Part shown: positions 13,096 through 25,473 of the stretch, piece by piece
How positions within the stretch are numbered: position 1 is the stretch's first letter
How the letters are laid out: each line of letters starts with the position of its first letter
Assembly (NCBI RefSeq): GCF_037975245.1
Contig: NC_092582.1
Location: 9,710,001 to 9,774,000, forward strand
Length of the DNA: 64,000 nucleotides
Direction: 5' to 3'
Source of the DNA: Apostichopus japonicus
Lineage: Eukaryota; Echinodermata; Holothuroidea; Aspidochirotida; Stichopodidae
The notes under the pieces: generated by a model
Seen by the model: the letters and a program-made list of their open reading frames with translations, nothing else
Databases searched by the model: none
What the model was told of the DNA's origin: nothing
Made by a program: the position numbers and the translations under genes

Positions 13096-15635
13096 CCCCC
13101 CCTCCCCCACAATTCACTCACCCCAGCCAGACTGGGCCCGAGACAATTATAATTTATACTACCAGTTCACCTAGTTTTCTTATTTATATGATGAAAATGA
13201 GAATAATGAATATGTTAGTATTTATCCAATAATTCCAAAGTTCTCTATAACTTACCCCTGTAGGCCTTTGGGCTGTAGCTCCCTTATTACCCTATCGTCC
13301 TGCCTGCTCTGGAGTAGGAATTAATGCTCCACCCGTTCACACTACCCAACCTTTCGATTTGATCTAGATCTGGCAAACAAAAAGAACGTTCTGAATACAG
13401 TGTTACAAGATAACCTACAACGATCCTCAATATAACAATACACATAAGGTCATCATCTCAACGCAGAGGTCAACTTGATCCGAGGATATAAAATTGATAA
13501 GATAGGTCGTTTACATTACAGATTTCATGTGCAGCCTTTTGCTTATGAAAAGACGGCACTTCATATAATATCACAGATAGCTCATGTTAATGAATCATTA
13601 CCCACGCTGTATTCACATATTAATTACCGCCGTAGAAGCAATTCAAATTTACATCCGTTTCTTAGAAGCTGCTGATTGGATAACCATAGACAAACGTATG
13701 CGAAATGATAGCATGCGGGAATTTCAAATGCTTTCACTTATAACACAACCACGTACGTGACACATTAGCCCGTGTGTATGATACATATGTGTGATATGTA
13801 CATCTATATACATATATAGTAATATTAGAAATATCTCTATACACTGTCAAACGCTGTTTCGTTCTTACTGAGGCTATACTATAGGCTTAACGGCAAACTG
13901 TAGTTAATATTCTATTGAAAATTATCAGTGTTTCTCTTGTGTTTGCTTCGTAATAAAAACTGTCTTTGTGATCAATGGATGTTTCTGTGACAACCGGTTC
14001 GTATATATGAATGCTTACTCGGAGACAGTAACATATTGCTGCGTTTTTCATTCATGTTTCAGAGGATATGCAAGGTTGTATTTGAATGAAACCGATATTC
14101 ATATGAGGATTGATTCATGATTACCATTAACATCACTGCCTTTGTTTCGTACGAAAAAATCTCAAATGTGATAGGTGACGTTTAAAATGCCTAAACTGTT
14201 ACGTGTACTTTCGTGGTAACATACAACACAAAACATTCAACGGTATCTTTCCATGATATGGATAAAGATATGTGTAGTGTATGATCAAGAAAATGGACAT
14301 ATAATTATGATGCCTCTCAATCGAAAATAAATAAACAACGACAGTATGTGTCATGAATAACATTTGTTTAACTAGGCCTTTAACTGTCATTATTTGATTT
14401 TTACAATGATTGGTGTTTGTTCTTCGGTGGACACAGAGAGACATACCTTGACCATAATCAGAGATTTATTTTTTCGCCTCTTTTGATACGTAACAATTGG
14501 ATTAGTCGTATACCGTATTCTATACGATCTGCATATGCAAGATTTATTGACTGCTTCCTCTGGTATGGAAAAAATGTCTACTACTGTGTACAGTTAGACA
14601 CATTTCATTATTAGCCATACGCATGTCTACTGGGAAGACTCGTGTGATGTTATGGAATAAAGAAACAACTATAAAGACCAACAGCGGCGGCAACATCATT
14701 AAACTACAACAACAACAACATGAGAATTTACCTATTACCTTTGACATGTGATGTACAGATCGAATTATATGAAAAAAATTCAATATAGTCTTAATGCACA
14801 TGAAATATACTCTTCTGCGACATGATTCTAAGCAGGTGACAATTTTTAAGAACCATTTGTTTTGTTTACTGCAATTGTATTGTTTCAATACTTTGTAGGA
14901 TATTCAAATGTTACATGTTTTATGGTTTTGATCTGGAGGAACAATTGCAAAAGTGATCATGGGTAAGTCATTATTTACTTTGTGGTAATATTATTATTAT
15001 TTTTAGTCTAGGTCAATTATCCCTAATTATCTGGAAATTAATTGGAGTACAAGTAACAAGATATTTTAATCGGTTATCCGTAATTGACTAATTTTTTTAC
15101 GACGAGGCAATGGACAAAAACGTTTCCTATAGTTTAGTGTTAAATAAAACTGTCATTGTAAACAAACAATGTCACACGAGGACTTTGCTACACTATCTCC
15201 ACTGCATTATGAACCCATTGTTAGTTGCCACGAACACTGTTGACATTGTACATGTATCTCCTATATATTGACTATAGCCTACGTACAAAATGATTATTTA
15301 AGAAAAGGCTGCTTCAAATCAATTTTACTAGTTTTTAACACTTATAAACTGATCTGATAGTTAGTCCATGCTTACAGTTGAAATCAAATGATTGCAATTA
15401 TATATAAAAGTTATTACAAGTGTTTGTCCATATGAGAAATGTAAGGTAGTTCCCTAGCTTTTGTTACACTAAGTGAAGGCCAATAATAATAATTAGTTAA
15501 TCAAATGACTTTGACTTAATTCTCCCTAATTTCGTCCCTCAGGGTAATTTCTGTTGTTTCAATCACATGCAAATAGCAAATGTAAAAATTCAAACTGCTC
15601 GAGTTTCCTTCATTATTTGTTTTTAGGTATTACAT
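13096..15635. other. Unassigned sequence
   Basis: No gene recognised. A poly-C tract follows the outer hAT element, and a short (AAC)n occurs near 14705. Confidence 0.55.
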
Positions 15636-15690
15636 TTGTAAAGCGCTTTGCTGATTATGCGCTATATAAATATTACTTATTATTATTATT
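15636..15690 (+). repeat. Retroposon 3' tail-like motif
   Basis: TTGTAAAGCGCTTTG, a short spacer, GCGCTATATAAATA and a (TTA)n tail. This AGCGCT stem with TATAAATA and an (TTA)n tail is common at the ends of dispersed repeats in marine invertebrates. The rest of the element was not delimited. Confidence 0.4.
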
Positions 15691-16044
15691 TGAAATAAAA
15701 GTTAACTAGTGAGCTAATGAGTTCATTTATATGGCATTTAAGATAGGAAGGAATTTTGAGAAAAGATATCCTCAACAACAACTCACAAATCCTGCCTCAA
15801 AATGTTTTAAACTATATTATAAACTAAGGTTATCATCTTTAATTAAAAAAAAAATAATAATTTCAATTTTAAGTCGTTAACTGTGAGTTAATGAGCTTTT
15901 TTTTCCTGATGAAAGCGAGATTGCTGCAGACTATGTGCTTCTACTTTCACCAATCATCTACAAATTGTTAGCAACAAAACAAACAATCGCTGAAATAATG
16001 TTAGCAATCATGTTAATTGAATTAACAGCTGTGAACAACAATTC

Positions 16045-16569
16045 TTGTAGATCTATTTGAAAAAAAAGCACATTGTCATCGAGACGATGCTTAGATTTTT
16101 GTCTTTACAAATTTTGAAATGTCGTTTTTATTTCGAATGCAAAATCTAAGTGTAGCCTGATAACTTATACCGGCCTATATGAAGTCAATGTGACCGTTGT
16201 GGCTTCACAACATAATGTATACATAGCCACGTGGGTCCACAGGTTTATCTATCGATTCGATAGCTTACTGTGTTATAGGTACTGTCTAACTAAAATGACA
16301 GAGAACACTTGATTCAGGAAATACATTGTTTTATAAGCAAGGCATGGTTTTTCTACAAGAGAAAATAAAGACAACCTTTTGACTGTATTGCTGAACTAAT
16401 AATTCAGGTCTTATTCCCACTGACTCAATCTTCAATTAATTTGAACTATTCTTGAAAATTATTGGTAATTTTGAAAGTTGAGGAATATAAAACTATAGAT
16501 TTCCGATAAAAGGGTGATGTTATAACATAACAATAATCATTTATCATCACTAGATTAATAAAAGAAGAA
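16045..16569 (+). repeat. Duplicated block A, first copy
   Basis: About 525 bp repeated in direct orientation at 18301-18828 with scattered substitutions and small indels. Shared landmarks are TTGTAGATCTATTTGAAAAA, ATCTATCGATTCGATAGC and TGCTGAACTAA. No protein content is evident. Confidence 0.85.
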
Positions 16570-18108
16570 TTTCACATGTCTTATCTCGTGTTTGAAAATT
16601 ACAAATTACAAAGAAACGAAAAAGAAGAGGCCCTCCCTAATTTGTGAAATCAAAGTAAGAAAGGAGTTGTTGCAATATATATATCGTGTATATACTGACA
16701 CATCGCCTGGTAATGAAAACGTCAAACCATTTATACCAAATTGAAGAAATAAACAACACTGCATAAATTCTACAAAATAAGATTTCACTTATTTGAAGAT
16801 ATTTTCAGCAAAATTTGAAAGCTTAATTGAACCAGATACCGACCTTCACTTTTCACATGTATATTTTACAAGATAAATTTTATTATATTTGTGCTATTTG
16901 TAAAAATAGAGATTAACAATTGAAGTAAATTGTTGACCTTCTTCAGCATACAGATAAGACAAAAAGCAAAACCCAACAAGAGCAGTTTCACTTTTAACTT
17001 ACACCCAGTAATTAAAAGTAATTTCGACACTAATAGCTGTGACGGTTTCTATTTGACAACAATAATGCAATATGAAGGTTTTAATAACTTAATCCTTGAC
17101 CGCAATATAGTACAGGTATGTAGGGTGCCAGTTCACGTTCGTTTAGATTGAAAAAAAAAACGGAGAATATACCATGACTTTGAAAATGTTAAGTAATAAT
17201 TAACGATATTATACTGTATTATATATATATATATATATATATATTACCGGTATTATACTGATTGTATCTTAATTAGTGATTACTTATATGCAGCATTAAT
17301 CCAAACAAATTATTCAGGTAAAGCAAATAATATTTGGTAAGATGATATAGTGTAGCCTTTACCTAATTATTATGCCTTTGTATGCTACTGTTCTATGATG
17401 AAATGTTAATTATTTGCTCTATTTAAATTTAATCCTTTTTTGCAAAAGTAAGTGAAAAGGGCGTCTGAATTACTGGAAGTAAAAAAACTGGTACAAAAAG
17501 ATAAATCCATTCAGTTTAAAACCAATATACGTCTATCATCAAACCACTTTGATGAATAATTTATAAATATATATACATACTAATAGTCATGATTTTTTTT
17601 TCAAATTTATTCATTACTTTTCTATTGCATATCATTGCCCCTGTATATGGAGCAGTTAAATTTATTCAGGCACCCGTATCCGCATATACCCATTCGTTTA
17701 CCCAGGGAACTCCCTATAGTATAGTTTACACATTGACGTATTACGCACCCCTGGTTAATATTTGCTTTGATACACTATCATAATATTTCAAGTACTTGCA
17801 TTTTCATTACTATACTTAGTCATCGACATAGCCCTTTATCATTAATTTCAGGATGAAAAGCTTCTTATTTGTTCCATTTAATGTAGAATATGAAATATGT
17901 ATAAGAATGATCAAACAAATCCCATCCATATCTCCCTTTTTTTAATTAAAAGTTTACAGTATGGTATGTAAATAATGATATCATAATATCAAATCGCCCT
18001 ACCCTCTTGCAGGATACATATTTCAAGCATGCAATCGTTGTGGTTAAAAATTGCAACTGATTGCCATTATAAGCTAATGAATATAAGAGATTAGAGATCA
18101 CAAGAATA
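16570..18108. other. Spacer between duplicated blocks; (TA)n at 17218-17244
   Basis: AT-rich. A 64-codon ATG ORF at 17589-17783 begins with a hydrophobic run but has no supporting similarity. Confidence 0.5.
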
Positions 18109-18300
18109 ATTGGAACTATATATGTAATTTCACATATAGTTATGTGATGTGTACTTTACAAAACTGGCAGACAACACGAAAGACAATATACTTCCACATA
18201 CTCTTTGGTTGAGTAAGCAATCATTTTAATCTTTTAAGCTTCATACGTTATTGTGTTCAGTTCTCCCTATTAACGAGTAACTACTAAGGGTATAGTCCAA
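18109..18300 (+). repeat. Duplicated block B, first copy
   Basis: ATTGGAACTATATATGTAAT... through GGGTATAGTCCAAT is repeated at 18831-19026. It directly precedes the second copy of block A, giving the order B-A'-B'. Confidence 0.85.
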
Positions 18301-18828
18301 TTGTAGATCTATTTGAAAAAAAGTGCATTGTCATTGAGACGATCCTTAGATATTTGAGTTTTTGTCATGACAAATTTTGAAATATCGTTTTTATTTCGAA
18401 TGCAAAATCTATGTGTAGCCTGAAAACTTATACCGGCCTATATGAAGTCACTGTGACCGTTGTGACTGCACTACATCATGCATACATACACGTGGGTCCA
18501 CGGGTTTATCTATCGATTCGATAGCTTACTGTGTTATAAGTACTGTCTAACTAAAATTACAGAAAACACTTTATTCAGAAAAAATAGTGTTTTATAAGCA
18601 AGGCAGGGTTTTTCTACAAGAAAAAATAAAGACAACTTTTTGACTGTATTGCTGAACTAAAAATTCAGGTCTTATTCTCACTGACTTTATCTTCAATTAA
18701 TTTGCACTATTCTTGAAAATTATTGGTAATTTTGAAAGTTAGGGAATATAAAACTAGACTTCCGTTAAACGGGTGAAGTAATAAACATACCAATAATCAT
18801 TTTTCATCACTAGATCAATAAAAGGAGA
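18301..18828 (+). repeat. Duplicated block A, second copy
   Basis: Direct copy of 16045-16569; differences are mostly single bases and short deletions. Confidence 0.85.
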
Positions 18829-18830
18829 TT

Positions 18831-19026
18831 ATTGGAACTCTATATGTAATTTCACATATAGTTATATGATGTGTATTTTACAAAACTGGCAGACAACACG
18901 AAAGACCACATACTCCCATATACTCTTTGGTAGAGTAATCAATCATTCTAATCTTTTAAGCTTTCATACGTGATTGTGTTCAGAACTCCCTATATTAACG
19001 AGTAACTACTAAGGGTATAGTCCAAT
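18831..19026 (+). repeat. Duplicated block B, second copy
   Basis: Direct copy of 18109-18300, sharing ATAGTTATATGATGTGTA-type sequence and the final GGGTATAGTCCAAT. Confidence 0.85.
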
Positions 19027-22000
19027 CAAAATATTTTCCTCAGAGTTAAAAAAAAAGAATAAGGGAGAAATAGAAAGAAAGAGAAAGAGAAACCCATTTT
19101 ATTTACTTTGTGACCTTCGAATTGTATACTGCTTATTTCATTGTTCAAGGAACAAATTATCGTTAGATTGAGCAAACATGTTCAATTTCCTGGTAACTTC
19201 TTTTAATATTAATTGTCGAATGACTGAAATAGTCGAAAATCTGAACATCTGAAAAAAATACAGTTTTATGAAAATTTACTGCATTTGCTTATGATGCTAC
19301 CATGAAACCAATTTCGTTTTATGCATCATATACCTAGTTTTCCTTAGAACCTGTAAAGGCTTAAGTACCAAACTTTTATGAAACCTTTATTGGATTAAGA
19401 ACTTTCAAAATATACATATGGCAGGAATTCAATCTGAATAAAAAATTATGTAATAGTTTAGCAATGACATTAATGCAATTGTTAGCACTCTTATTCAGAT
19501 ATTTTAAGTTTATTAATTTGATCTATTCATCATGCTGTTGGCAGTGTTGGGGCTATGTATACAAAGTAAACAGTACTATATCGTAAGTAAATGATAATAT
19601 GACAACTACAAAATATATACAAAATATCAAAAAGTGTGATCGAGACGTGTAATATCAGTTCAATGCCAACAAGTAAAATTTGAATTGTATAATCTCGTGA
19701 TGAAATTAAGCTTTATTTCAGTCAAATTAAGTGGTATAACTACATGTAATATGAACGACAACCACACCAGAAAACTCAATGTTGTTTTATCAAATTCTAT
19801 TTGCAATAAAAAAAAATGTAGGAAGAATTGTAAAAAAAATGTCAGAAATGTGTTCACTGGAAAGTACAATCGGTTTGCGTTGATATCTACAAACTTTTCC
19901 ATCTTACAATTCTGTTAAACTATATATCTCAATGGTAGGAAAAAACGTTTCTTTCTAATGACAGAAGGTAACCTTTAGAGTTTAAACAACGAATTGACAG
20001 ATCTAAAACTTATTAAAGTCATCTATGTTGTCTGCCATTTGCATAAAGCCTATAATTCGATGCTAATTTAGAAACAACAAAACTGTTTGCAATACATTGT
20101 GAACAAATATATATATATATTTTCTCTTAAAACGTGTGGCTAAAATAACGTGAAAAATAGTAAACATGTGACCCTTCCAGTGTAGAGCATACCAGTGTGA
20201 TCAGAATACTGTAGCTACTCATTGTCAACTTGAAGTCAAAAGAAAACAGAAAAACGAAAGTTCATCACCATCAAAGTAATATGCTTGGTTTTGGGGGGAG
20301 GGGAGGGGGAGTAGGAAATAAATATTTTCATTAACTATACATGTATTCGATAGAGGAAACGTATATGTAAACACTGATGCCTAGAGAAATGTACATACTC
20401 AGTCACATTAACGGGCATGTATCTATAACATGTTGATATGTTCATGATTCAATTTCTAAATGGAAATAGATTACCGTTAATTTGTAATTACGTTCAACTT
20501 TCAGGTAGCAAGATATGCTACTGAATTCATACAACCATTGAATTATAGTTTATAATATGGTTGGCTATAATTTACCTTTGCTGGGACCAAAACAGCTGTT
20601 TCCCGAAAAGATATATTAAAACAACAGCCGTATACCACGTTTTCCTCACACAACAAAAATGGCTGTCGTCTTTTTTCCCTTTCCCGTAACAATATTTACA
20701 TTCCACTATAATGACACCAATAATTCAAAGGTAGCCATTCCACGAAAATAATTCCTCTTGACGTCCAAAGTATTAAATTAGAGCAACAAACAATCGAATA
20801 TCAAGAAGCGATAAGCTCAGTAAATATTTGAACAAGATTTACTATCCTTACAACGACGTTATGAATTTTCACTGAATACGTGGAAGTTGGTAAGTGAATG
20901 GCTTACTGTCTCGGTTAGGCGCGAAAAGAGGCCGCGATTCCTACTGACGAGCCCAATGGGAGACGTTTTGTTTCAATATACCCTTGCATGGTTGGAGCAA
21001 TGATGCTTCCTTCCGCATACCAAACTTGGTTAGTCAGGAAAATGCAATGTTCCCACATTGCGAAACCGTTTTTTTTTTTCTATTTCTAGTACAAACCATT
21101 TTAGTATGGCAATTGATTCTGACTGGCAGGTTGGTATGAAAACACAAATGTGTGAAAGAACTAGTAAAACAATTATAAAGAAACGAAAAAACAATAAAAT
21201 TGTTCTATATAGTTGAGAAGATCATTCCCTGTTCTCACTTTCGACTTCTTACAAAGAATAGCCACACATACAATGTTTATTAAGAACTGTAAAGTTCTAA
21301 CAATTAATATAGTTCAATTGTCGAAAGCTTAATTTATTTTGCATCTGTCGATAGGGGCTAAATTAGTGACAAAAGAAAGAGCGAAACTTAGTTTGCAAGG
21401 TGGTTATATTAAGGAAGTATGATAGGGATAGAATACAGTGACGGAAAAATTGTTGCTTTAAAACATGGATTTTTTTCCAGCTGGAAATAATTTTACTTCA
21501 TTTTAAATAGTTATGTTGTCATGACGTAAGCAGTTTTATGTTGTTGATCAAATCTTCTTATTCAAAATTTGTTTCCATTTGAACAAGCAAGTGTGGCAGA
21601 TTTTCGGTTACGATTCCTGGCCTTTACTGTATTAGTGGTGCTATTGTTCTGTTGTCAGACTACCTCCTGTGAAAGTTTGCTAGAACCGGCTCTTTTAACT
21701 ATTAAACATATAGCTACACAGTGTTTTCAGCAGATTTATAAGTTAATTAATTGTTTGTTTACATATAATTATAGTTCCACTGATTTAAAAAGGCACACCA
21801 AAGTTTGTTTCTGCATGTAAACCTTACTTAAGTTAAGAGCTTACTCTATACGTAACCATACACATGTATAGGACTGTACTACGTCAGTTTGGTTGTTGAC
21901 GCCCACCGTCTTGAATGTCATTACCGTATAGACCTTGTAATAATACATACCTGCACATTTCATATAAACGCCTGTGCGGGAAATTTGAATTTGAACGCTC

Positions 22001-23272
22001 TGCAACAGGATAGACAGCCTACAACAGTATAACATACACTAACGCTAGTTGATTTATGTGTGTATGAAAGTCCTAGAGATTAGCCAGAAATTTGTCTAGC
22101 TTTGAGCCTAGTCCGGTGATACGAAAGAGTAGGCTCGCAGAGTCTCGCACAAACCTGTTCGTCAAAGTATGCAGGCCTATGCAAACTGTTGCCTCAGTTA
22201 TTTCCTTGTTATAGACAGTTAGACAGACATGACTGCATTAGTGCACTATAGTATTAAAAAAAACACCTTTATCTTCAAAATGTGGACAACTCTGGAAAGA
22301 ATTAGATTCAATTTGGAATGTTGAATTTGCAGGTCAAATGTAAATATGTCAAAAATGCAGACGTCCTGCGTTTTATAAGACTAACAACAACAACAAAATT
22401 GTATACTCGTACGAGGAGATGTACACATATGCGATTTATTAATATGCGATTTATTGGCTTAAGGTTATCACTTGCATGATATCAACATGGAAATATCGAC
22501 TGATTAGCTCTGCAGAAAATCATAAATAATAGTCTAGAAAGTGTGAGCAACCTTAAAAATTTTGGTAATTGTACTGGATGTGCTATATGGATGAATGTCA
22601 TGGAAATTGGTATGGATTCAACCATACCACTAGATCTTTAACTTCTGAGAAATAATCATTTTATGCCTCATATATATGTAGAAACTGTAAAGATGGAATA
22701 TGCGAGCATTGCAATGCTAATAACAACGGAAATATGTCATTTTTTTCTTAAAGTCCATTACTAATATTCTTAAATATGAACTTGAATGATTCAAATTTCA
22801 AAACATGTTTGTATATTCGTTTTTTATTGTTTTTATTATTACTTTTCTTATCGCACACTGATTGAAGTAGGCGGGTACTTGTCACAAGACGTATGTCCTT
22901 ATAATACTGCAGATTCAATGTTAAATAACTCTTACTTTAGGATGCGACTGATATCTACATGATAGTAACGATTTTAATAAATGGTACTGATGACAATTCA
23001 TTGTCTAAAACACACAAGAACAAAGTAATTAAAATAATTTCTATCATAATAGATTTCCTGTTTGTTTAATTGTCGCCATACATGTTTTTGATATAAACAC
23101 TTAGAAATATACACCTAAGTAATAACTATAGTACATACCGTATGTGCAGTTTACTTTAAACCAGTCAAAGCTTCTTCTACGGTTCTATTGCATCATTAAT
23201 ATGAGGTGCCAATACACGAGTGTACATACCTACCATTGATGCGAGCACAGACACAGTTAACTATGTAATACA
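19027..23272. other. Unassigned sequence
   Basis: Nothing gene-like found. An ORF at about 21569 looks like a signal peptide but has no ATG and an in-frame stop just upstream. Confidence 0.5.
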
Positions 23273-23600
23273 TGAATAGGGACAATAATAGAAACGAGAA
23301 ATACATATGCAATTAACACTAGGTTAGGGTATAAATAAACACAATTTTTTTTTTACAATTCTAGTTGAAATATTTAAGAGCTTGTTTATATCGATGTGGG
23401 CGTTATATCTTAAAACCTGTACATCAGTTTGTGAGTTCTACTCCTCCGTACAAGTAAAGTAACGTGATGTGTAATCCTTTCACGCTAAACCAATCTTTTA
23501 CTAGTGTTAGGCCTGTTTATGCGATGTATTGTTGCTACCGGGATGTATAGGCTTATACACAGTACATATGGCGACATGTTATTAAAGAAACATAGGCCCA
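23273..23600 (+). repeat. Duplicated block C, first copy
   Basis: Matches 24838-25160. Landmarks are TATCGATGTGGGCGTTATAT, CTGTACATCAGTTTGTGAGT and GGGATGTATAGGCTTATA. Confidence 0.8.
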
Positions 23601-24429
23601 ATGTTAGGTTGGACAGTGTATAAAAATGCAGAAATGAAATTAAGTCTATCATTTTCCATGAATTTACTCAAATAGATGGGAATAATTTACATGATGTTCT
23701 CGTTGGTATGAGAACTGTGATATGTAGCTTGAGTTTGATTTAAGAGTGACTTGTGGTTTTGTGGTAATGAATAGTGTACTGTATTTATGGGCAGACTGGT
23801 ATATGACCGTTCACATTTATATATGAATACATGCATACAGTTAACAATTATTGTACAACGAGCTGTTTCTATTTCCATGTTCTTCAGTGCTTTTCTAAAA
23901 TATCGAAATATGACAATGTCCAATGAAAGCTATAGCAAAACCACCTTAAGAAAATAGAAATTCACTTGGGAAGAAAACTAGGCACACTTCACTGTATATA
24001 CCTTATTGTATTATGTGATTTCTTAATGACGAGTGTATCGTTAAAATAAAGTCAGGCGTTACAATCATGGCAAGATGATAGCCGTTACAGATCATGGAAG
24101 CAATCAAAGCAAGATTTTTTTTTTTAAATCTTGTAATATATTTTTCAAGTTATGATTTAAAAGGATAACGTGAAACTGATATGTCGTTAAAGTTAATCCT
24201 TACATCTACCAAGTTTCATGTTTGAATTCGTCTTATGTAACATAAGGACTGGAGAAAATAAATGCGGATCTCATCCACAAAATTGAAACCCGTTCCAACC
24301 AATCGCTAAGCTGATTAAATCTTGATACAAGGAAAAGAAATAGTACTTAATATGAAAGCATTTTCAACATGTGTTGTTCAATTAAACACAATTAAACACA
24401 TGCATTATGAAGCTATTGTGTTTAAGCTG

Positions 24430-24715
24430 TGTATAGGCTCTCTCCCTGTCTCGCCCTAGTAATGTACAAATACGTAAGGCTTCAATCTGTACATATGTAT
24501 GATTCTCCATTTTCAAGATAAAAGCCAAACAAAATTCGACATTTATACTTTTCTTGCATTGAAAAATTTAATACATTACCATCAAATCAACAAATCTTTT
24601 TGGTAACTGGTTTTCACTGCACACATATGGTACGATTGGATCTTCAATAGTGCAGGCCACGTGGTCATATTATTTGATAAATAGTTTCCTCGTGAGTGAA
24701 GAAAACCCAGCTTGA
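24430..24715 (+). repeat. Duplicated block D, first copy
   Basis: Matches 25174-25473. Landmarks are TAGTAATGTACAAATACGT, GATTCTCCATTTTCAAGAT and AGTGAAGAAAACCCAG. Confidence 0.8.
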
Positions 24716-24837
24716 AACGGATTGTAGTGCTATTATTGTATTTAGCATGTAAGGATGTAAGATGTAGCTTACTTTGACTAAGGCGACTGGATATTTTACA
24801 CGAATCTTACAAACCAATTTAGTACATCAAAACAAAA

Positions 24838-25160
24838 ACATCAAAAGAAAAGAATAAAAACGAAATAATAGAGATGAGACTACATCTGCAATCAACACTA
24901 GGCTAGGGTCTAAACACACACAATTTAGTGTTTACAATTCTAGTAGAAATATTTAAAAGCTTGTTCATATCGATGTGGGCGTTATATCTAGAAACCTGTA
25001 CATCAGTTTGTGAGTTCTTCACATTCGTACAAGTTAATATAAGTGATATATAATCCTTTCACGATAAATCAATCTTTCACTAGTGTTAGGCCTGTATATG
25101 CGATTTATTATTGCTACTGGGATGTATAGGCTTATAAACAGTAAATATGTCTACATAGGT
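24838..25160 (+). repeat. Duplicated block C, second copy
   Basis: Direct copy of 23273-23600, more diverged in its first part (about AAATAATAGAGATGAGAC). Confidence 0.8.
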
Positions 25161-25173
25161 CTTACCTGGGTAT

Positions 25174-25473
25174 AGGCTTTCTCTCTGTCTCGCTCTAGTA
25201 ATGTACAAATACGTTAGGCTTCAATGTGTACATATGTACGATTCTCCATTTTCAAGATCAAGCCAAACAAAATTCAACATTTGTACTTTCCTTGCATTGA
25301 AATCTTTAATACATTACCATCAAACCTTAGTGATCATTTGGTAACTGGTTTTCACTATATCCATATGGTACATTTGATCATAAATAGTGCTGGAAACGTG
25401 GTCATAGTTTTTTTTTTTAAATTATATATAATAGCTTGTGATAAATAGTTTCCTCGTGAGTGAAGAAAACCCA
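25174..25473 (+). repeat. Duplicated block D, second copy
   Basis: Direct copy of 24430-24715, placed right after block C copy 2. The order is C1-spacer-D1-C2-D2, so a C+D unit was duplicated and the first copy split by about 830 bp. Confidence 0.8.

Noticed and set aside
17589-17783. ATG ORF with a hydrophobic N-terminus
   Set aside because: Only 64 codons, AT-driven composition, no splice sites or similarity.
21569-21820. ORF resembling a signal peptide (RFLAFTVLVVLLFCC)
   Set aside because: No ATG, a TGA just upstream in frame, and no acceptor found.
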